64,000 nt of DNA, taken from positions 158,776-222,775 of the forward strand of contig CAJUAH010000003.1 of the NCBI GenBank assembly GCA_910584375.1, written 5' to 3'. The DNA comes from an uncultured Acetatifactor sp. GTDB taxonomy: Bacteria; Bacillota; Clostridia; Lachnospirales; Lachnospiraceae. The position numbers and the translations under genes were made by a program. Each line of letters starts with the position of its first letter. The first letter of the stretch is position 1. Shown piece by piece: positions 44,114 through 52,758 of this stretch. The notes under the pieces were generated by a model, which was not told the DNA's origin, ran no database searches, and was given only the letters and a program-made list of their open reading frames with translations.

Positions 44114-45103
44114 TTACAGGGTGGCGTCCACAGCCGCACCTTTCAGGTCTTCGGCCATCAGTTTCATCCGGTTCATGATATCCTTGAGTTCCTGCTGAAA
44201 ATCGGCTCTTCCGTCCTTCATCTGCAGCATCTCTTCTGTAGGCAGAGCATCCAACAGCTCTTCGGCACGCTCCTCGTTCTCCTTTGCCTTCTCTCTGGCA
44301 GCCTCTGCCTGGCTTTGTATCTGGGCCTTGTCTTCCCGGATCGCCTCCAGCTTTTCTTCCTCTTCTTCTTTTTTCTCTTTGTTTTCCTGGGCCTGCTCCA
44401 CTTTCTCCTGCATTTCCTCGTCCACGTGATCCATGCCCTCATCCTTGAGCATTCCGATAATCTCCTTGCGGGCGGCGTCCATGATAGCCTCCGCCTGCTC
44501 TTGGGCCGAAATCATGGGGTTGCCCTTGCGCAGATCCAGACGGCCCTTATGTACCGCCTTGTTGACAGCCTCATAGCCTTTGATCTCTTTGGTATTCTCA
44601 TTGATCGTCTGCTTATAGGGCTTTGCCAGATCGTCTATGTCCTGACAGCGTTTGTTATACTCAATCAGTTCCCGGCAGCGGCCCTTCTCCTCATCCGTCA
44701 GCCCGCCGGGCTCCTGCCGAAACTTTTCAAGAAGATTTTGATCCTCCTCAGACAGGCCCTCCTCTCCCAGGCCATACGCTTTGCCTGCCTGCCGTTTTTG
44801 CTCCTCCAGCTCCTGCAAGGCCTTTTGGGCCTCCAGATTTTCAGCGCGCATTGCCTTGATCCTGGCCTCCCGATCCGCAACTTCCGTATCCAGTTTGCGA
44901 TCCGCGGCAAAAGCGTCAGAAACCACTTTCAGGGCCTGTTTCTGCGCCTGCTGCTTTTTCTGGGCGATGGGATCCACATTGTTACACAACGATCCGGCGA
45001 AAAAAGTACAGGTATTGCCCTGTTTCTGATCCAGCCCCAAAAGCTGCCTCTGGCCGTTCCGGGGGTCTTCCCCCACAAAAATACTCACATTGTTTACTTT
45101 CAT
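44114..45103 (-). CDS. Cytoplasmic coiled-coil protein, unknown function
   Basis: A 329-residue, highly charged protein. The N-terminal 50 residues are globular (VNNVSIFVGEDPRNGQRQL then FFAGSLCNN); the rest is long helix with coiled-coil potential, especially residues 55-115 and 235-300 (Glu/Lys/Gln/Ala-rich). The start at 45103 follows AAGGAAAGGG; the frame extends upstream without a better site. There is no signal peptide or membrane segment. The sequence pattern is found in uncharacterised Lachnospiraceae proteins, but I cannot name a family. It stands alone between a terminator and a membrane-protein gene. Confidence 0.7.
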   Translation of the reverse strand: MKVNNVSIFVGEDPRNGQRQLLGLDQKQGNTCTFFAGSLCNNVDPIAQKKQQAQKQALKVVSDAFAADRKLDTEVADREARIKAMRAENLEAQKALQELEEQKRQAGKAYGLGEEGLSEEDQNLLEKFRQEPGGLTDEEKGRCRELIEYNKRCQDIDDLAKPYKQTINENTKEIKGYEAVNKAVHKGRLDLRKGNPMISAQEQAEAIMDAARKEIIGMLKDEGMDHVDEEMQEKVEQAQENKEKKEEEEEKLEAIREDKAQIQSQAEAAREKAKENEERAEELLDALPTEEMLQMKDGRADFQQELKDIMNRMKLMAEDLKGAAVDATL

Positions 45104-45191
45104 AAGAAATCCCTTTCCTTCCCTGTTGTCAATTCCTTTTGACAAGATTTGTCGTCTCTGCTATCTATATCGGATTACATGTGTAAATTGT

Positions 45192-45677
45192 TTAGGGCGA
45201 TTCCTGATTTTTTGTATTTTCTCCCAGATAGAGGGCCCCCAATGACAACAGCAGCACCAGCGACAGCTTTGCCAAAAAGCCGATCCAGCCAAAGACGCCG
45301 CTGATAATGCTCATATTTACCAGGCCGCTGGCCCCTTCCAGCCTGCTGACAAGGATATTGTTGAAAAACGCGCCTATATTGCCCAACAGTCCCCCTATCG
45401 TCAGCATCACTCCGCTGTAGACGGCCAACAGCAAATGCAGGTTCCTCCTGCTCCCGAAATTCTCCGACATGGACAGGATACCCAGCGCCACACAGGGAAT
45501 CCCCACCAATACCAGCTCCATCACACTCTGTATCGGATATACGTTGATCAGCTCCACGCTGTCGCCATAGCCCATGACAGCCTTGATACTGTCCTGAAAA
45601 ACAAACAGCACCGCGAGGCCTGCTGCCAGATAGGCCGCTCCGGCCACGGTAGCCATAATAGATAACACCTTTTTCAT
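45192..45677 (-). CDS. Small four-helix membrane protein
   Basis: A 161-residue protein with four membrane spans: residues 5-28, 45-65, 80-103 and 130-153 (approximate). The start at 45677 (MKKVLSIMATVAG) is chosen because AGGAGGTGCGAT lies directly before it; much longer frames upstream lack a site. No enzymatic motif is visible. The topology (paired hairpins, small residues in the helices) is like that of DUF-type membrane proteins of unknown role. Divergent from the FRG-domain gene. Confidence 0.75.
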   Translation of the reverse strand: MKKVLSIMATVAGAAYLAAGLAVLFVFQDSIKAVMGYGDSVELINVYPIQSVMELVLVGIPCVALGILSMSENFGSRRNLHLLLAVYSGVMLTIGGLLGNIGAFFNNILVSRLEGASGLVNMSIISGVFGWIGFLAKLSLVLLLSLGALYLGENTKNQESP

Positions 45678-45907
45678 ATCGCACCTCCTCCTGTATTCTA
45701 ACACAGCTGTACATTTTGCACAAGCGACTATGCCCTCTGGTTTGCGCTGATTTGTGCCAGATACGTATCCCCGAAACAGATGCGGCGCATCCGATTTTAT
45801 CAAACCTCTTGAATACGCCAAACGCTTTCGTTATAATGTGTATGAAAGTTACCCTGCTATTTCCGCATAAATTGTACGCACAGACAATAATGAAAAGGGA
45901 AAATAAT

Positions 45908-46657
45908 ATGATCATTCAAGAGATCCGCACCATCGACGAACTGTTGCAGTTCATGAACGGTTTATATGAAAAACACGGCTCCCGGCTGTGGTACCGGGGC
46001 GAGGAGAACGCCGCGCTGACTTTGATCCCCTCCATCCAGCGCAGCAAAAAGCGCCTGGAGGTGGAGCGGTATATCACCAATGATTTCTATATCCGCGCCC
46101 GGCAGATCCTGGACAATCCGCCCCGCAAGCACAATTACGCGGCCTGGGTGTCCCTGATGCAGCACTACGGACTGCCCACCAGGATGCTGGACTGGAGCGA
46201 GTCGCCTCTCATCGCCGCCTTTTTTGCCACGGAGACTTACCGCTCCACCCCGGAGATTGACGCCGGGGTATGGGTGCTGGCCCCTGACCTGCTGAATGAG
46301 ATGGAAGGCTTTGGCCGCTGTATCTATCCCATCGACGCGGATACCACCCAGGAGATGCTGCTGCCCGCCTTTAAGCACAATCACCACAATCTGGAGCTGG
46401 TGGATCGGATCCTGGCCTGCAGTTCTACGGAAAACGATCTGCGGATGTACTCTCAGCACTCCAATTTTACCGTCCACAATTCTTTGCAACGGCTGGAGGA
46501 TATCTGTGACGAAAATATGCTGTACAAAATCATTATTCCTGCGGACCGGAAAAAGTATTTTATAGACAGCCTGCGGGTATTCGGCATCACGGAGAGCGCG
46601 GTATATCCCGATCTGGATCACATCTCCAGCGATCTGCGGGATTCCTACGGGATCTGA
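45908..46657 (+). CDS. FRG domain-containing protein
   Basis: A 249-residue protein. The FRG domain is recognised from LWYRGEENAALTLIPSIQRS (residues 29-48, with the RGE motif for which similar families are named) and LMQHYGLPTRMLDWSESPL (residues about 81-99). These are the two most conserved parts of this family, which occurs in bacteria, phages and mobile islands, often near defence genes. The molecular function is not established. The start at 45908 follows AAGGGAAA by 8 nt; about 64 codons upstream in frame lack a site. Convergent with a dCTP deaminase gene, 35 nt apart. Confidence 0.85.
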   Translation: MIIQEIRTIDELLQFMNGLYEKHGSRLWYRGEENAALTLIPSIQRSKKRLEVERYITNDFYIRARQILDNPPRKHNYAAWVSLMQHYGLPTRMLDWSESPLIAAFFATETYRSTPEIDAGVWVLAPDLLNEMEGFGRCIYPIDADTTQEMLLPAFKHNHHNLELVDRILACSSTENDLRMYSQHSNFTVHNSLQRLEDICDENMLYKIIIPADRKKYFIDSLRVFGITESAVYPDLDHISSDLRDSYGI

Positions 46658-46692
46658 AAAACCCGGCGTTCACTGACAGTCCACTACAAAAG

Positions 46693-47241
46693 TTATATAT
46701 CTGCGGGCAGATTTTCGCGGTCAAGATAGACCTTGGAGCCGGTGGCTCCTCTCTGTCCCTGGTATTTACCCTGATAGGGGTGCAGCGCCGGACTGTCCAT
46801 ATGGGCAAATACCAGTTGTCCCACCCGTCTCCCGGATTTCAGCTCTATAGCGCAGCGGTTGGCATTGAACAGTTCCAGCGTGATTTCCCCTTTGAAACCG
46901 GGATCCACCCAGCCCGCGTTCTGGATAAACAGACCCATCCTGCCCAGAGAGCTGCGCCCTTCCACAAAGGCCGTAATATCGTCCGGCAGCTCGAAATATT
47001 CCATCGTGGTCGCCAGCACGAACTGCCCCGGCAACAGGATATAGGTATCCGTGTGGATGGTCTTGTACCGGACTTCGCTGTCCAGCGTGATAACGCCGGT
47101 GGGAGTATCCTCCACAATGCTGAAGGTATTGCCCAGCCGCACGTCCACGCTGGCAGGCTGTATCTGGTTTTCCTCCAGGGGGGAGATGACAAGGGACTTC
47201 TCCTCCAGCATTCTTAACATGGTTTTGTCTGATAAAATCAT
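46693..47241 (-). CDS. dcd: dCTP deaminase
   Basis: A 182-residue protein of the dCTP deaminase/dUTPase fold. Motifs seen: IQPASVDVRLGN, FVEGRSSLGRMGLFIQNAGW (GRSS phosphate-binding loop), VDPGFKGEITLELFNAN with the catalytic Glu, RVGQLVF, and a C-terminal lid YQGQRGATGSKVY. It converts dCTP to dUTP, or if bifunctional straight to dUMP; the residues that decide between the two cannot be assigned with certainty here. The size is that of the housekeeping enzyme, not of the longer anti-phage deaminases. GAGG lies before the ATG. Confidence 0.93.
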   Translation of the reverse strand: MILSDKTMLRMLEEKSLVISPLEENQIQPASVDVRLGNTFSIVEDTPTGVITLDSEVRYKTIHTDTYILLPGQFVLATTMEYFELPDDITAFVEGRSSLGRMGLFIQNAGWVDPGFKGEITLELFNANRCAIELKSGRRVGQLVFAHMDSPALHPYQGKYQGQRGATGSKVYLDRENLPADI

Positions 47242-47319
47242 GAATTTTTCCTCGCTTATTGTATTTTAACTTGCGTCCACACGCCTTTGAATACGCAAGT
47301 CCCATACTGCACTGCATAC

Positions 47320-48384
47320 TTACAGAGGCTGCGCCCACACGATCACACGGTCCAGCAGTATACCGGGCCTGGCGATAAACTCCTCCCAGGCGCCCATTTT
47401 CCGCAGAGTATCTTCCTCCGCATCCCAAAAACAGACCTTCCGGGACTTAGGTTCCCACACCAGGGTAATATCCCCGTCATCGCTGTCCTCCACTAGAGAG
47501 AGAACTTTCTTACCCGCGCAGACCATCTCCGGCACATCCATATAAGAATACAATTTGATCCAGGACAGAGCAGAGTTCCCGGAAAGTTCCAGCCGCAGGT
47601 TTCCGCTCCTTAAGTACTCCTCCACGGCTTTCGGAACCTGATATTGCTCAAAACGCCGTGCCTGCGCCTCCTGGCTGTGCAGTTCTTCCGGCTCCATGGA
47701 CCTTATATATTCCGCCATCTCATGGTTATGGATTCTCCTGGCGGCGGTATAAGGGCGCTCGCCGTATCGATTGGCGATGGAGAGGTCCGCTCCCCGCTCC
47801 GCAAAGTATCGCACCATCTCAAAATGGTTCTCCTGGGCAGCCTGCAATACGGGTGTGTCCCCGGCAAAATCCTCTCCGGCATCGATATCCACCCCCAGGG
47901 AAAGCAGATAATCCGCCATTCGAGGCTCATTCTCCTGGGCGGCACAGTGCAGGCCGTCTCCCCCATATCTCTTAATCGGCAGATGCAAAGCGGCGATCCA
48001 CGGGATATAAGCGTCGTCCCAATTACCCGCCAGATTGGCCAGGAGCTGAACCACCGCTCCTTTAGTTTTCTCCAAGGCCGCCCCATGTTCCACCATATAG
48101 GCGAACAGATCCGGCCTGCCCAGACGGATGGCGCGGATCAGGGGCGAGTTGGAGGCTGGCAGCTCCGCTCCGCTGTCTATCAGCAGTTTCGCGATGTCAA
48201 ACTGTTTTTCGGAGAGGGCATACTCCAGAGGCGTGGTATATAGGGAGAGCTTTTTACCGCCTGTCTCGATCTGTTTCAAAATGTTTTTCCCACTGACCGG
48301 ATAACCCTTTGCGATCAAACGCTCTACCCCCGCGAAATCTCCCGCTATAATGGCTTTCGTCATTTTCTCCGCTTTTGCTGTCAT
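47320..48384 (-). CDS. Ankyrin repeat protein
   Basis: A 354-residue cytoplasmic protein. At least five ankyrin repeats are visible in residues 1-240 (TPLEYALSEKQFDIAKLLIDSG; SPLIRAIRLGRPDLFAYMVEHG; GLHCAAQENEPRMADYLLSLG; TPVLQAAQENHFEMVRYFAERG; ERPYTAARRIHNHEMAEYI). The C-terminal 110 residues form another, beta-rich domain (EYLRSGNLRLELSGNSALSW; VWEPKSRKVCFWDAEEDTL). Ankyrin repeats mediate protein contacts; the partner is unknown. It lies 33 nt after the gene at 48418 on the same strand, so it probably belongs to one operon with the two unknown genes upstream. Confidence 0.85.
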   Translation of the reverse strand: MTAKAEKMTKAIIAGDFAGVERLIAKGYPVSGKNILKQIETGGKKLSLYTTPLEYALSEKQFDIAKLLIDSGAELPASNSPLIRAIRLGRPDLFAYMVEHGAALEKTKGAVVQLLANLAGNWDDAYIPWIAALHLPIKRYGGDGLHCAAQENEPRMADYLLSLGVDIDAGEDFAGDTPVLQAAQENHFEMVRYFAERGADLSIANRYGERPYTAARRIHNHEMAEYIRSMEPEELHSQEAQARRFEQYQVPKAVEEYLRSGNLRLELSGNSALSWIKLYSYMDVPEMVCAGKKVLSLVEDSDDGDITLVWEPKSRKVCFWDAEEDTLRKMGAWEEFIARPGILLDRVIVWAQPL

Positions 48385-48417
48385 GGTATACCCCTTCTCC
48401 GTCGGTCGTCAGGCATC

Positions 48418-49509
48418 TTATAACGGTTTCACACCCCACATCATGGCGTTTTGTGTCAGGACTTCCGTGTTGATATAGGTCTTAAATTCCTCTGAAAGAT
48501 AAGCGCCAAACCTCTGCCACAGAACATCCTCATCCGACAAACGCTCCAAAATGGTCACGTCCACCACATTGACCACGGCCTCGTCCCCATACCGCCATAA
48601 AGTCTCTATGACGCTGCAATATATGCGAATCCTGCGCTCCGGTGCGGGCGTTTTGCCCAGCAGGCGCAGCAGCGGTTCGCTGACGCATTCGCCTGCAAAT
48701 ACATGTAACAGGATTTCCCCATAATCTCCCAGATGCCTGTCCAGCGTTTCCCAGCCTTGCCTTTCCAGACGGGCAATCAAATCGACCGCGTCCCTGACGG
48801 AGAGTTTTTCCTTGGGTTTATATTGCTCCATCTGCTCCCAGGTAGTTATCTCCCAGTATTCCTCCAACATGTTTTCATACGCGGCTCTGTCAAATACCCA
48901 ATCCGTCTCTTTTATCCAGAACACGCTGCCCTCTGTCTGATAATAGGGCAGCGTATAGTTCATGCGCCTTCGGTACAGCTCTTCCGCCCAGTTCTCGCTG
49001 ATCCACTGACGCCAGGCCGGGCTGTCTGCCTCCTCCAGCGCGATATTATCCCCGTATCGCTCCCAGTCTTCCTCAGAGTAGGACTCCAGGTTCAGTATGC
49101 CGCTTTTCTTCTCTTCCTGAAAGTCCTCCCCGGTATGCAGCACATAACCCACCCTGTTCCAGCGGACAGTATCTTTTGTCTTTTCCACTTCGGCCACCAC
49201 CACAATACAGGAAAAATCCGCGTCCTCCGGGCAGAGGAGCAGGGGCAGGACAGCGCTGTCCAGCTCCAGGGCTTTCCAGACAAACCGCACATCCCCTTCC
49301 CACTCCAGATCCTTGCTCCAGGCGGGGCACAGATCCGTAAATGGCGCCATCATTTTGACAGTTTTGTCCTCCGGGTAGTCGGCAGACCATATCCGCAGAT
49401 ATTCCGGCAGGGATTTCCCGTCGATGCAGCAGTGATACAGGTCTGCCTCACGGTGAAACTGCTCATATATATAATGTGTTTTCTGGATCTCTATACGGTT
49501 GTATGCCAC
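48418..49509 (-). CDS. Hypothetical protein in the ankyrin gene cluster
   Basis: About 363 residues if translation begins at the GTG at 49509, which follows GGAGGG at a rather long 13-nt spacing and lies 23 nt after the upstream stop. A start at 49590 would overlap the upstream gene by 58 nt and has no visible site. Two parts can be seen: an N-terminal acidic, Trp-rich region, and a C-terminal helical region from about residue 235 (SVRDAVDLIARLERQGW; EILLHVFAGECVSEPLLRLL; EAVVNVVDVTILERLSDEDV). The C-terminal part looks like the helical immunity-type domains of bacterial toxin systems, but I cannot name a family. Confidence 0.6.
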   Translation of the reverse strand: MAYNRIEIQKTHYIYEQFHREADLYHCCIDGKSLPEYLRIWSADYPEDKTVKMMAPFTDLCPAWSKDLEWEGDVRFVWKALELDSAVLPLLLCPEDADFSCIVVVAEVEKTKDTVRWNRVGYVLHTGEDFQEEKKSGILNLESYSEEDWERYGDNIALEEADSPAWRQWISENWAEELYRRRMNYTLPYYQTEGSVFWIKETDWVFDRAAYENMLEEYWEITTWEQMEQYKPKEKLSVRDAVDLIARLERQGWETLDRHLGDYGEILLHVFAGECVSEPLLRLLGKTPAPERRIRIYCSVIETLWRYGDEAVVNVVDVTILERLSDEDVLWQRFGAYLSEEFKTYINTEVLTQNAMMWGVKPL

Positions 49510-49532
49510 GGTCTCTCTGTTTCCCTCCCGGC

Positions 49533-49979
49533 CTATCTGCCGTATTCTGCCTGCAAGGGGGTAATGACTTCCGGGTTCTGTCTCACCCACGCCAGGGCGC
49601 AGCTACATAAAACCGTTGTCAATCGGTCGTCTATAAAACCCTTCGTTCCGTTTTCCTTTAAGAGCTGCACCAGAATTTCCGCGCTTTTTATATCTTCTTC
49701 ATCAAATCCGTTGCCCAGCCGAAGATATTCTAAAAAGGCGTCCAGCATTTTATGATAGTCCTCGTCCCAGTTGATACAGCCGTTGTCTAAGAACTCATGC
49801 TGCACCCTGCCAACGATTCGGATTACCTCCCCCTGCGCTGTCTGCGCTTTTCCATATGGCGGGACGAGATACTCCCAGAGCGATTGAAACGCCTTGTCCT
49901 CGTCTCCCTCCGGGACACTGATCGGCGATATCCCGTCATGAACAGGTTTTTCATTGGTGTTTGCTTGATTTTCAGCCAT
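49533..49979 (-). CDS. Hypothetical protein in the ankyrin gene cluster
   Basis: A 148-residue protein with a clear AGGAGGGG site before its ATG. After an unstructured, Asp/Glu/Pro-rich N-terminus of about 40 residues it is helical (AQGEVIRIVGRVQHEFLDNG; KMLDAFLEYLRLGNGFDEED; LTTVLCSCALAWVRQNPEVI). No membrane segment or signal peptide. It is the first gene of an apparent three-gene operon with the unknown gene at 48418 and the ankyrin gene. I do not recognise the family. Confidence 0.65.
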   Translation of the reverse strand: MAENQANTNEKPVHDGISPISVPEGDEDKAFQSLWEYLVPPYGKAQTAQGEVIRIVGRVQHEFLDNGCINWDEDYHKMLDAFLEYLRLGNGFDEEDIKSAEILVQLLKENGTKGFIDDRLTTVLCSCALAWVRQNPEVITPLQAEYGR

Positions 49980-50016
49980 CTTGACCCCTCCTGAGATTGT
50001 GGTTTTTTAATTATTT

Positions 50017-50781
50017 TTACGGTCGGCTCCGATCCGTTCCGCTCAGAAATACATATTTCCGCTCATCGGACAGTTCCTCACAATAGGCAAATCCCAGACC
50101 CTGGAACTCCTTAATGCCCTCCGGGACGCTGATTTGGCGCTCTGCCAGGAAACGCACCATCTCGCCCCTGGCCATCTTGGCCAGAGTGCCTTTCTGCCTT
50201 ATTTTCCCATCTGCCAATTCGCCAAATTCCACGGTGATCCACCGAACCCCGTCCGTAATATATTTCTCAATACACCGAGAGTATTCCCTGGAGGCCAGAT
50301 TGACAATGGTCTTACTCTCACCGATAAGGCTTTTGTACAGGCGATCTCCCCAAAATTCATACAAATCCCTGTACCCTCCCACAGAAAGCCCGGCCTGCAT
50401 CTCCAGACGGTAGGGAGTCACGCCGTCAAAGGGCCGTAGCAGACCGTAAAATCCGGACAGGATGCGAAGTCGTTCGGCTATGTATTCCAGCGCCTTTTGC
50501 GTCAGCACCGCCGGAGCCATATGCTGGTACTGCAATCCCTCGTAGGCCAGTATCGCCGGAGTCAGCAGATGTTCCAGATCCATGGAGCGATAGCGCTGGA
50601 AGTTTAACTCCGCGAGAGCGTCGTTACATTTCCACAACGCCTTTGCCTCCGCCAGAGACATAGCCTGTATCTCGCCCATCAGGACTTTCGTATCCCCCAG
50701 GAACTGCGGCATTCCTCTCACAGCAAAAGAGTCCGTGTCCACATTCATCTTTTTTGCCGGAGAAATTATTATTTGAAACAT
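50017..50781 (-). CDS. yaaA: Peroxide stress protein YaaA
   Basis: A 254-residue protein with the UPF0246/YaaA hallmarks: ISPAKKMN near the start, DLEHLLTPAILAYEGLQYQ, RILSGFYGLLRPFDGVTPYRLEM, and IVNLASREYS. YaaA limits intracellular free iron during peroxide stress in Escherichia coli and binds DNA (established for that protein). Its start codon overlaps the last 13 nt of the ATPase gene upstream, so it is translated from the same mRNA. A peroxiredoxin gene is found about 4 kb away, but not in the same operon. Confidence 0.93.
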   Translation of the reverse strand: MFQIIISPAKKMNVDTDSFAVRGMPQFLGDTKVLMGEIQAMSLAEAKALWKCNDALAELNFQRYRSMDLEHLLTPAILAYEGLQYQHMAPAVLTQKALEYIAERLRILSGFYGLLRPFDGVTPYRLEMQAGLSVGGYRDLYEFWGDRLYKSLIGESKTIVNLASREYSRCIEKYITDGVRWITVEFGELADGKIRQKGTLAKMARGEMVRFLAERQISVPEGIKEFQGLGFAYCEELSDERKYVFLSGTDRSRP

Positions 50782-51299
50782 GTCCTCTGTTCTCCCGTGG
50801 AATCTTCCACCACTAACATCTCCGGGCTTTCTTTGCCGGAATATGTCTCCGCACTGTAAATACGATACAATTCGTTATAAGTTTGTTTTATGTCGTGATA
50901 CTTTCCGGAAGTATGGATACCATAGATTTCATCCACCGAATACGGCAGATTGGGCAGGTCCTCCCTTGTGACGATCACAAAATAATTGTCTGAGCCTTTC
51001 ACCGCGGCGGCAAATTCCCGGGACTTTACAAAACGGTTTTCCTCGTCAAGAAAAATGATCTGTCCACGGATATTGGGCAGCACCAGGGTCCAGTCCTTTC
51101 CAGCGAGAGTCCGGCACGGGCGCTCGCAGAAAACTTCCACGCCTGAGCCTTCCCCAAGACTGGCCGCTTGCTCGATCATATCGATCAACTTCGTCTTCCC
51201 TGTAGCACTATCCCCGCGAATAATTGTGATGTTTCGCCGAATATCCAGTTCATAGCGGAGCTTATTATTCTGTACGACAATATGATATTTCCCTTTCAT
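50769..51299 (-). CDS. Small P-loop ATPase of the DUF4869 gene pair
   Basis: A 176-residue protein. Walker A GDSATGKTKL at residues 28-37, Walker B-like GQIIFLDEENRF near residue 85, and a later switch region YFVIVTREDLPNLPY. The N-terminus KYHIVVQNNKLRYELDIRR forms a strand pair before the P-loop, as in small ABC-type or AAA ATPases; no ABC signature LSGG is seen. AAAGGAG lies 8-9 nt before the ATG, inside the end of the DUF4869 gene. The two genes are only 3 nt apart and so certainly co-transcribed. The function is unknown. Confidence 0.75.
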   Translation of the reverse strand: MKGKYHIVVQNNKLRYELDIRRNITIIRGDSATGKTKLIDMIEQAASLGEGSGVEVFCERPCRTLAGKDWTLVLPNIRGQIIFLDEENRFVKSREFAAAVKGSDNYFVIVTREDLPNLPYSVDEIYGIHTSGKYHDIKQTYNELYRIYSAETYSGKESPEMLVVEDSTGEQRTCFK

Positions 51300-51302
51300 A
51301 CA

Positions 51303-51752
51303 TTAACGCTCCTTTATATTAAGTGTTTCCTGTAAATATTCCTGGTAACTGTGGACTGTCGCTCCAGTGTTGAGCATTATCGCCTGAAATTCCGCAACGG
51401 AACTAAAATCCATCACATGATGAAGATTAATGGTCAGATCTTTTTTCTTACCGATCTCTACAATCCATTTCACACAGTTATCTCCACAGGCAGAGGCGTT
51501 GAAAATCTTGCCACTGTTGTCAAAAGCCATCAGAATCAACGTTTTAACACCGCCGGAGATCTCTTTTGTAGAGATTGGCCCCAGCACCGGACTTTGGATC
51601 AGATGCGCGCCGACTACTTCTGAGCGATCAATGTCTTTAATCATCTCAACAGTCAGAGGATCGGTGATCCACTCGTCCTCATACTGATTGTCAAAGTAAG
51701 TGGGGGGATGGTAAACCGCATTGTCCACATCGCCAAATACAATTCGCAGCAT
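51303..51752 (-). CDS. DUF4869 domain protein
   Basis: A 149-residue protein that matches the DUF4869 family over its length: LRIVFGDVDNAVYHPPTYFD, WITDPLTVEMIKDID, ISGGVKTLILM, NASACGDNCVKWIVEIG, and DLTINLHHVMDF. The family is of unknown function, and its members typically stand directly before a small ATPase gene, as here. GGGAGAAAG precedes the ATG. A conserved CGDNC pair of cysteines is visible near residue 95. No membrane segment. Confidence 0.85.
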   Translation of the reverse strand: MLRIVFGDVDNAVYHPPTYFDNQYEDEWITDPLTVEMIKDIDRSEVVGAHLIQSPVLGPISTKEISGGVKTLILMAFDNSGKIFNASACGDNCVKWIVEIGKKKDLTINLHHVMDFSSVAEFQAIMLNTGATVHSYQEYLQETLNIKER

Positions 51753-51844
51753 TGATTCTTTCTCCCTTCAAGCATTATTCTGATATTCAGTATAGCATTA
51801 GTGTGGGTAAAAAGCGAGAAAAATAGTAAAAAGCCAGGCGCGGC

Positions 51845-52291
51845 TCACCGCGTCTGGCTGCACTCCTGCATCTTTTTCTGGTATTCCTCCAGTTTTTCAT
51901 TCATCCGGGCCGCATCTGCCGCCGACTTTCTCCATGAGATCGCCGTTACCACCCCAAAGATAAGGGTAATGGCAAGTACCATGGCTGCTATATTGCGTAC
52001 CTGGGATGGGTCGTACCAGTAGAATAATGCCCCGCCGCCAAGCACTATTGCATTTATAAGGAGATAGTGGATCAACGTTTTAACGATAATCTCCTTCTTA
52101 CTCATCTCCCTGTTCCAGGGATAGATCAGGGATGTCAGCGTACACAGCGCGGACACCAGAGGCATCTGCCAGAATAACTTTGTTTCCACCGTCTCGGTCG
52201 GATTGATTACCATGGTAAACACAGCCACCGCAAACACCACGCCTGTCAGAACCATTGTAAATACCCGCATCATAAAATGTATCTTCTTCAT
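51845..52291 (-). CDS. DUF3021 membrane protein (partner of LytTR regulator)
   Basis: A 148-residue protein with four membrane spans and a C-terminal charged helix (ARMNEKLEEYQKKMQECSQ). DUF3021 proteins are encoded beside LytTR regulators in Firmicutes and are thought to act as membrane-bound inhibitors or sensors for them, as in the HdrRM and BrsRM systems of Streptococcus mutans (established for those). The start at 52291 (MKKIHFMMRVF) lies 9 nt after AGGAGG; the ATG directly next to the site is not used. It follows the LytTR gene by 13 nt. Confidence 0.88.
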   Translation of the reverse strand: MKKIHFMMRVFTMVLTGVVFAVAVFTMVINPTETVETKLFWQMPLVSALCTLTSLIYPWNREMSKKEIIVKTLIHYLLINAIVLGGGALFYWYDPSQVRNIAAMVLAITLIFGVVTAISWRKSAADAARMNEKLEEYQKKMQECSQTR

Positions 52292-52304
52292 ACCCGGCAT
52301 CCTC

Positions 52305-52742
52305 CTACAGTCCCAGCTTTTCCTTTAAGCCGGGCACATACTGTCTGGACACGATCAACTTCTCCCCGTTTTTCATCAGCAGTTCAAATCGCCCGCTGAA
52401 AGCGGGACTAAAACTTTTCACTTTGGAGAGATTGACGATCGTGGACTTGGTAGCCCTGAAAAAATCCGTCTCCGCAAACCGTTGCTCCAACTCATACAGC
52501 TTAAGCTTACACTCATAGACGTCCCTTTCCAGACAGGCAAATACCCTGTTATCCACTGCCTCAAAATAGAAGATGTCCCTGGGAGCCAGTTGGACAAATC
52601 TTCCATCCTTGAGAGCAGTCAGTTTTTCCTGCCCTTCCTTCAAGGCATATATCATTTTCAACATCCTGTCATCCAGATGACGGCATCGGACGATGATCTC
52701 ATCCTCCTCGCCATCCGGGCGATCCTGTATCGTTATCTTCAT
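52305..52742 (-). CDS. LytTR-family transcriptional regulator
   Basis: A 145-residue protein with no receiver domain. Residues about 45-145 are the LytTR DNA-binding domain (RDIFYFEAVDNRVFACLERD, ELEQRFAETDFFRATKSTIV, GRFELLMKNGEKLIVSRQYV). Stand-alone LytTR regulators of this size paired with DUF3021 membrane proteins control genes next to them, commonly ABC transporters, and often themselves. The order here is ABC ATPase, permease, repeat region, LytTR, DUF3021, all on the minus strand. AGAGG lies before the ATG. The direct repeats just upstream may be its target or a leader element. Confidence 0.93.
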   Translation of the reverse strand: MKITIQDRPDGEEDEIIVRCRHLDDRMLKMIYALKEGQEKLTALKDGRFVQLAPRDIFYFEAVDNRVFACLERDVYECKLKLYELEQRFAETDFFRATKSTIVNLSKVKSFSPAFSGRFELLMKNGEKLIVSRQYVPGLKEKLGL

Positions 52743-52758
52743 CGCCTCTGCCCTGCTC

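Noticed and set aside
45716..45907. A 64-codon upstream extension of the FRG protein
   Set aside because: No ribosome binding site, and the sequence lies over the divergent promoter region; the ATG at 45908 has AAGGGAAA before it.
46693..47241. The dCTP deaminase as an anti-phage deaminase
   Set aside because: It has housekeeping size and motifs, without the extra kinase-like domain of the described defence deaminases.
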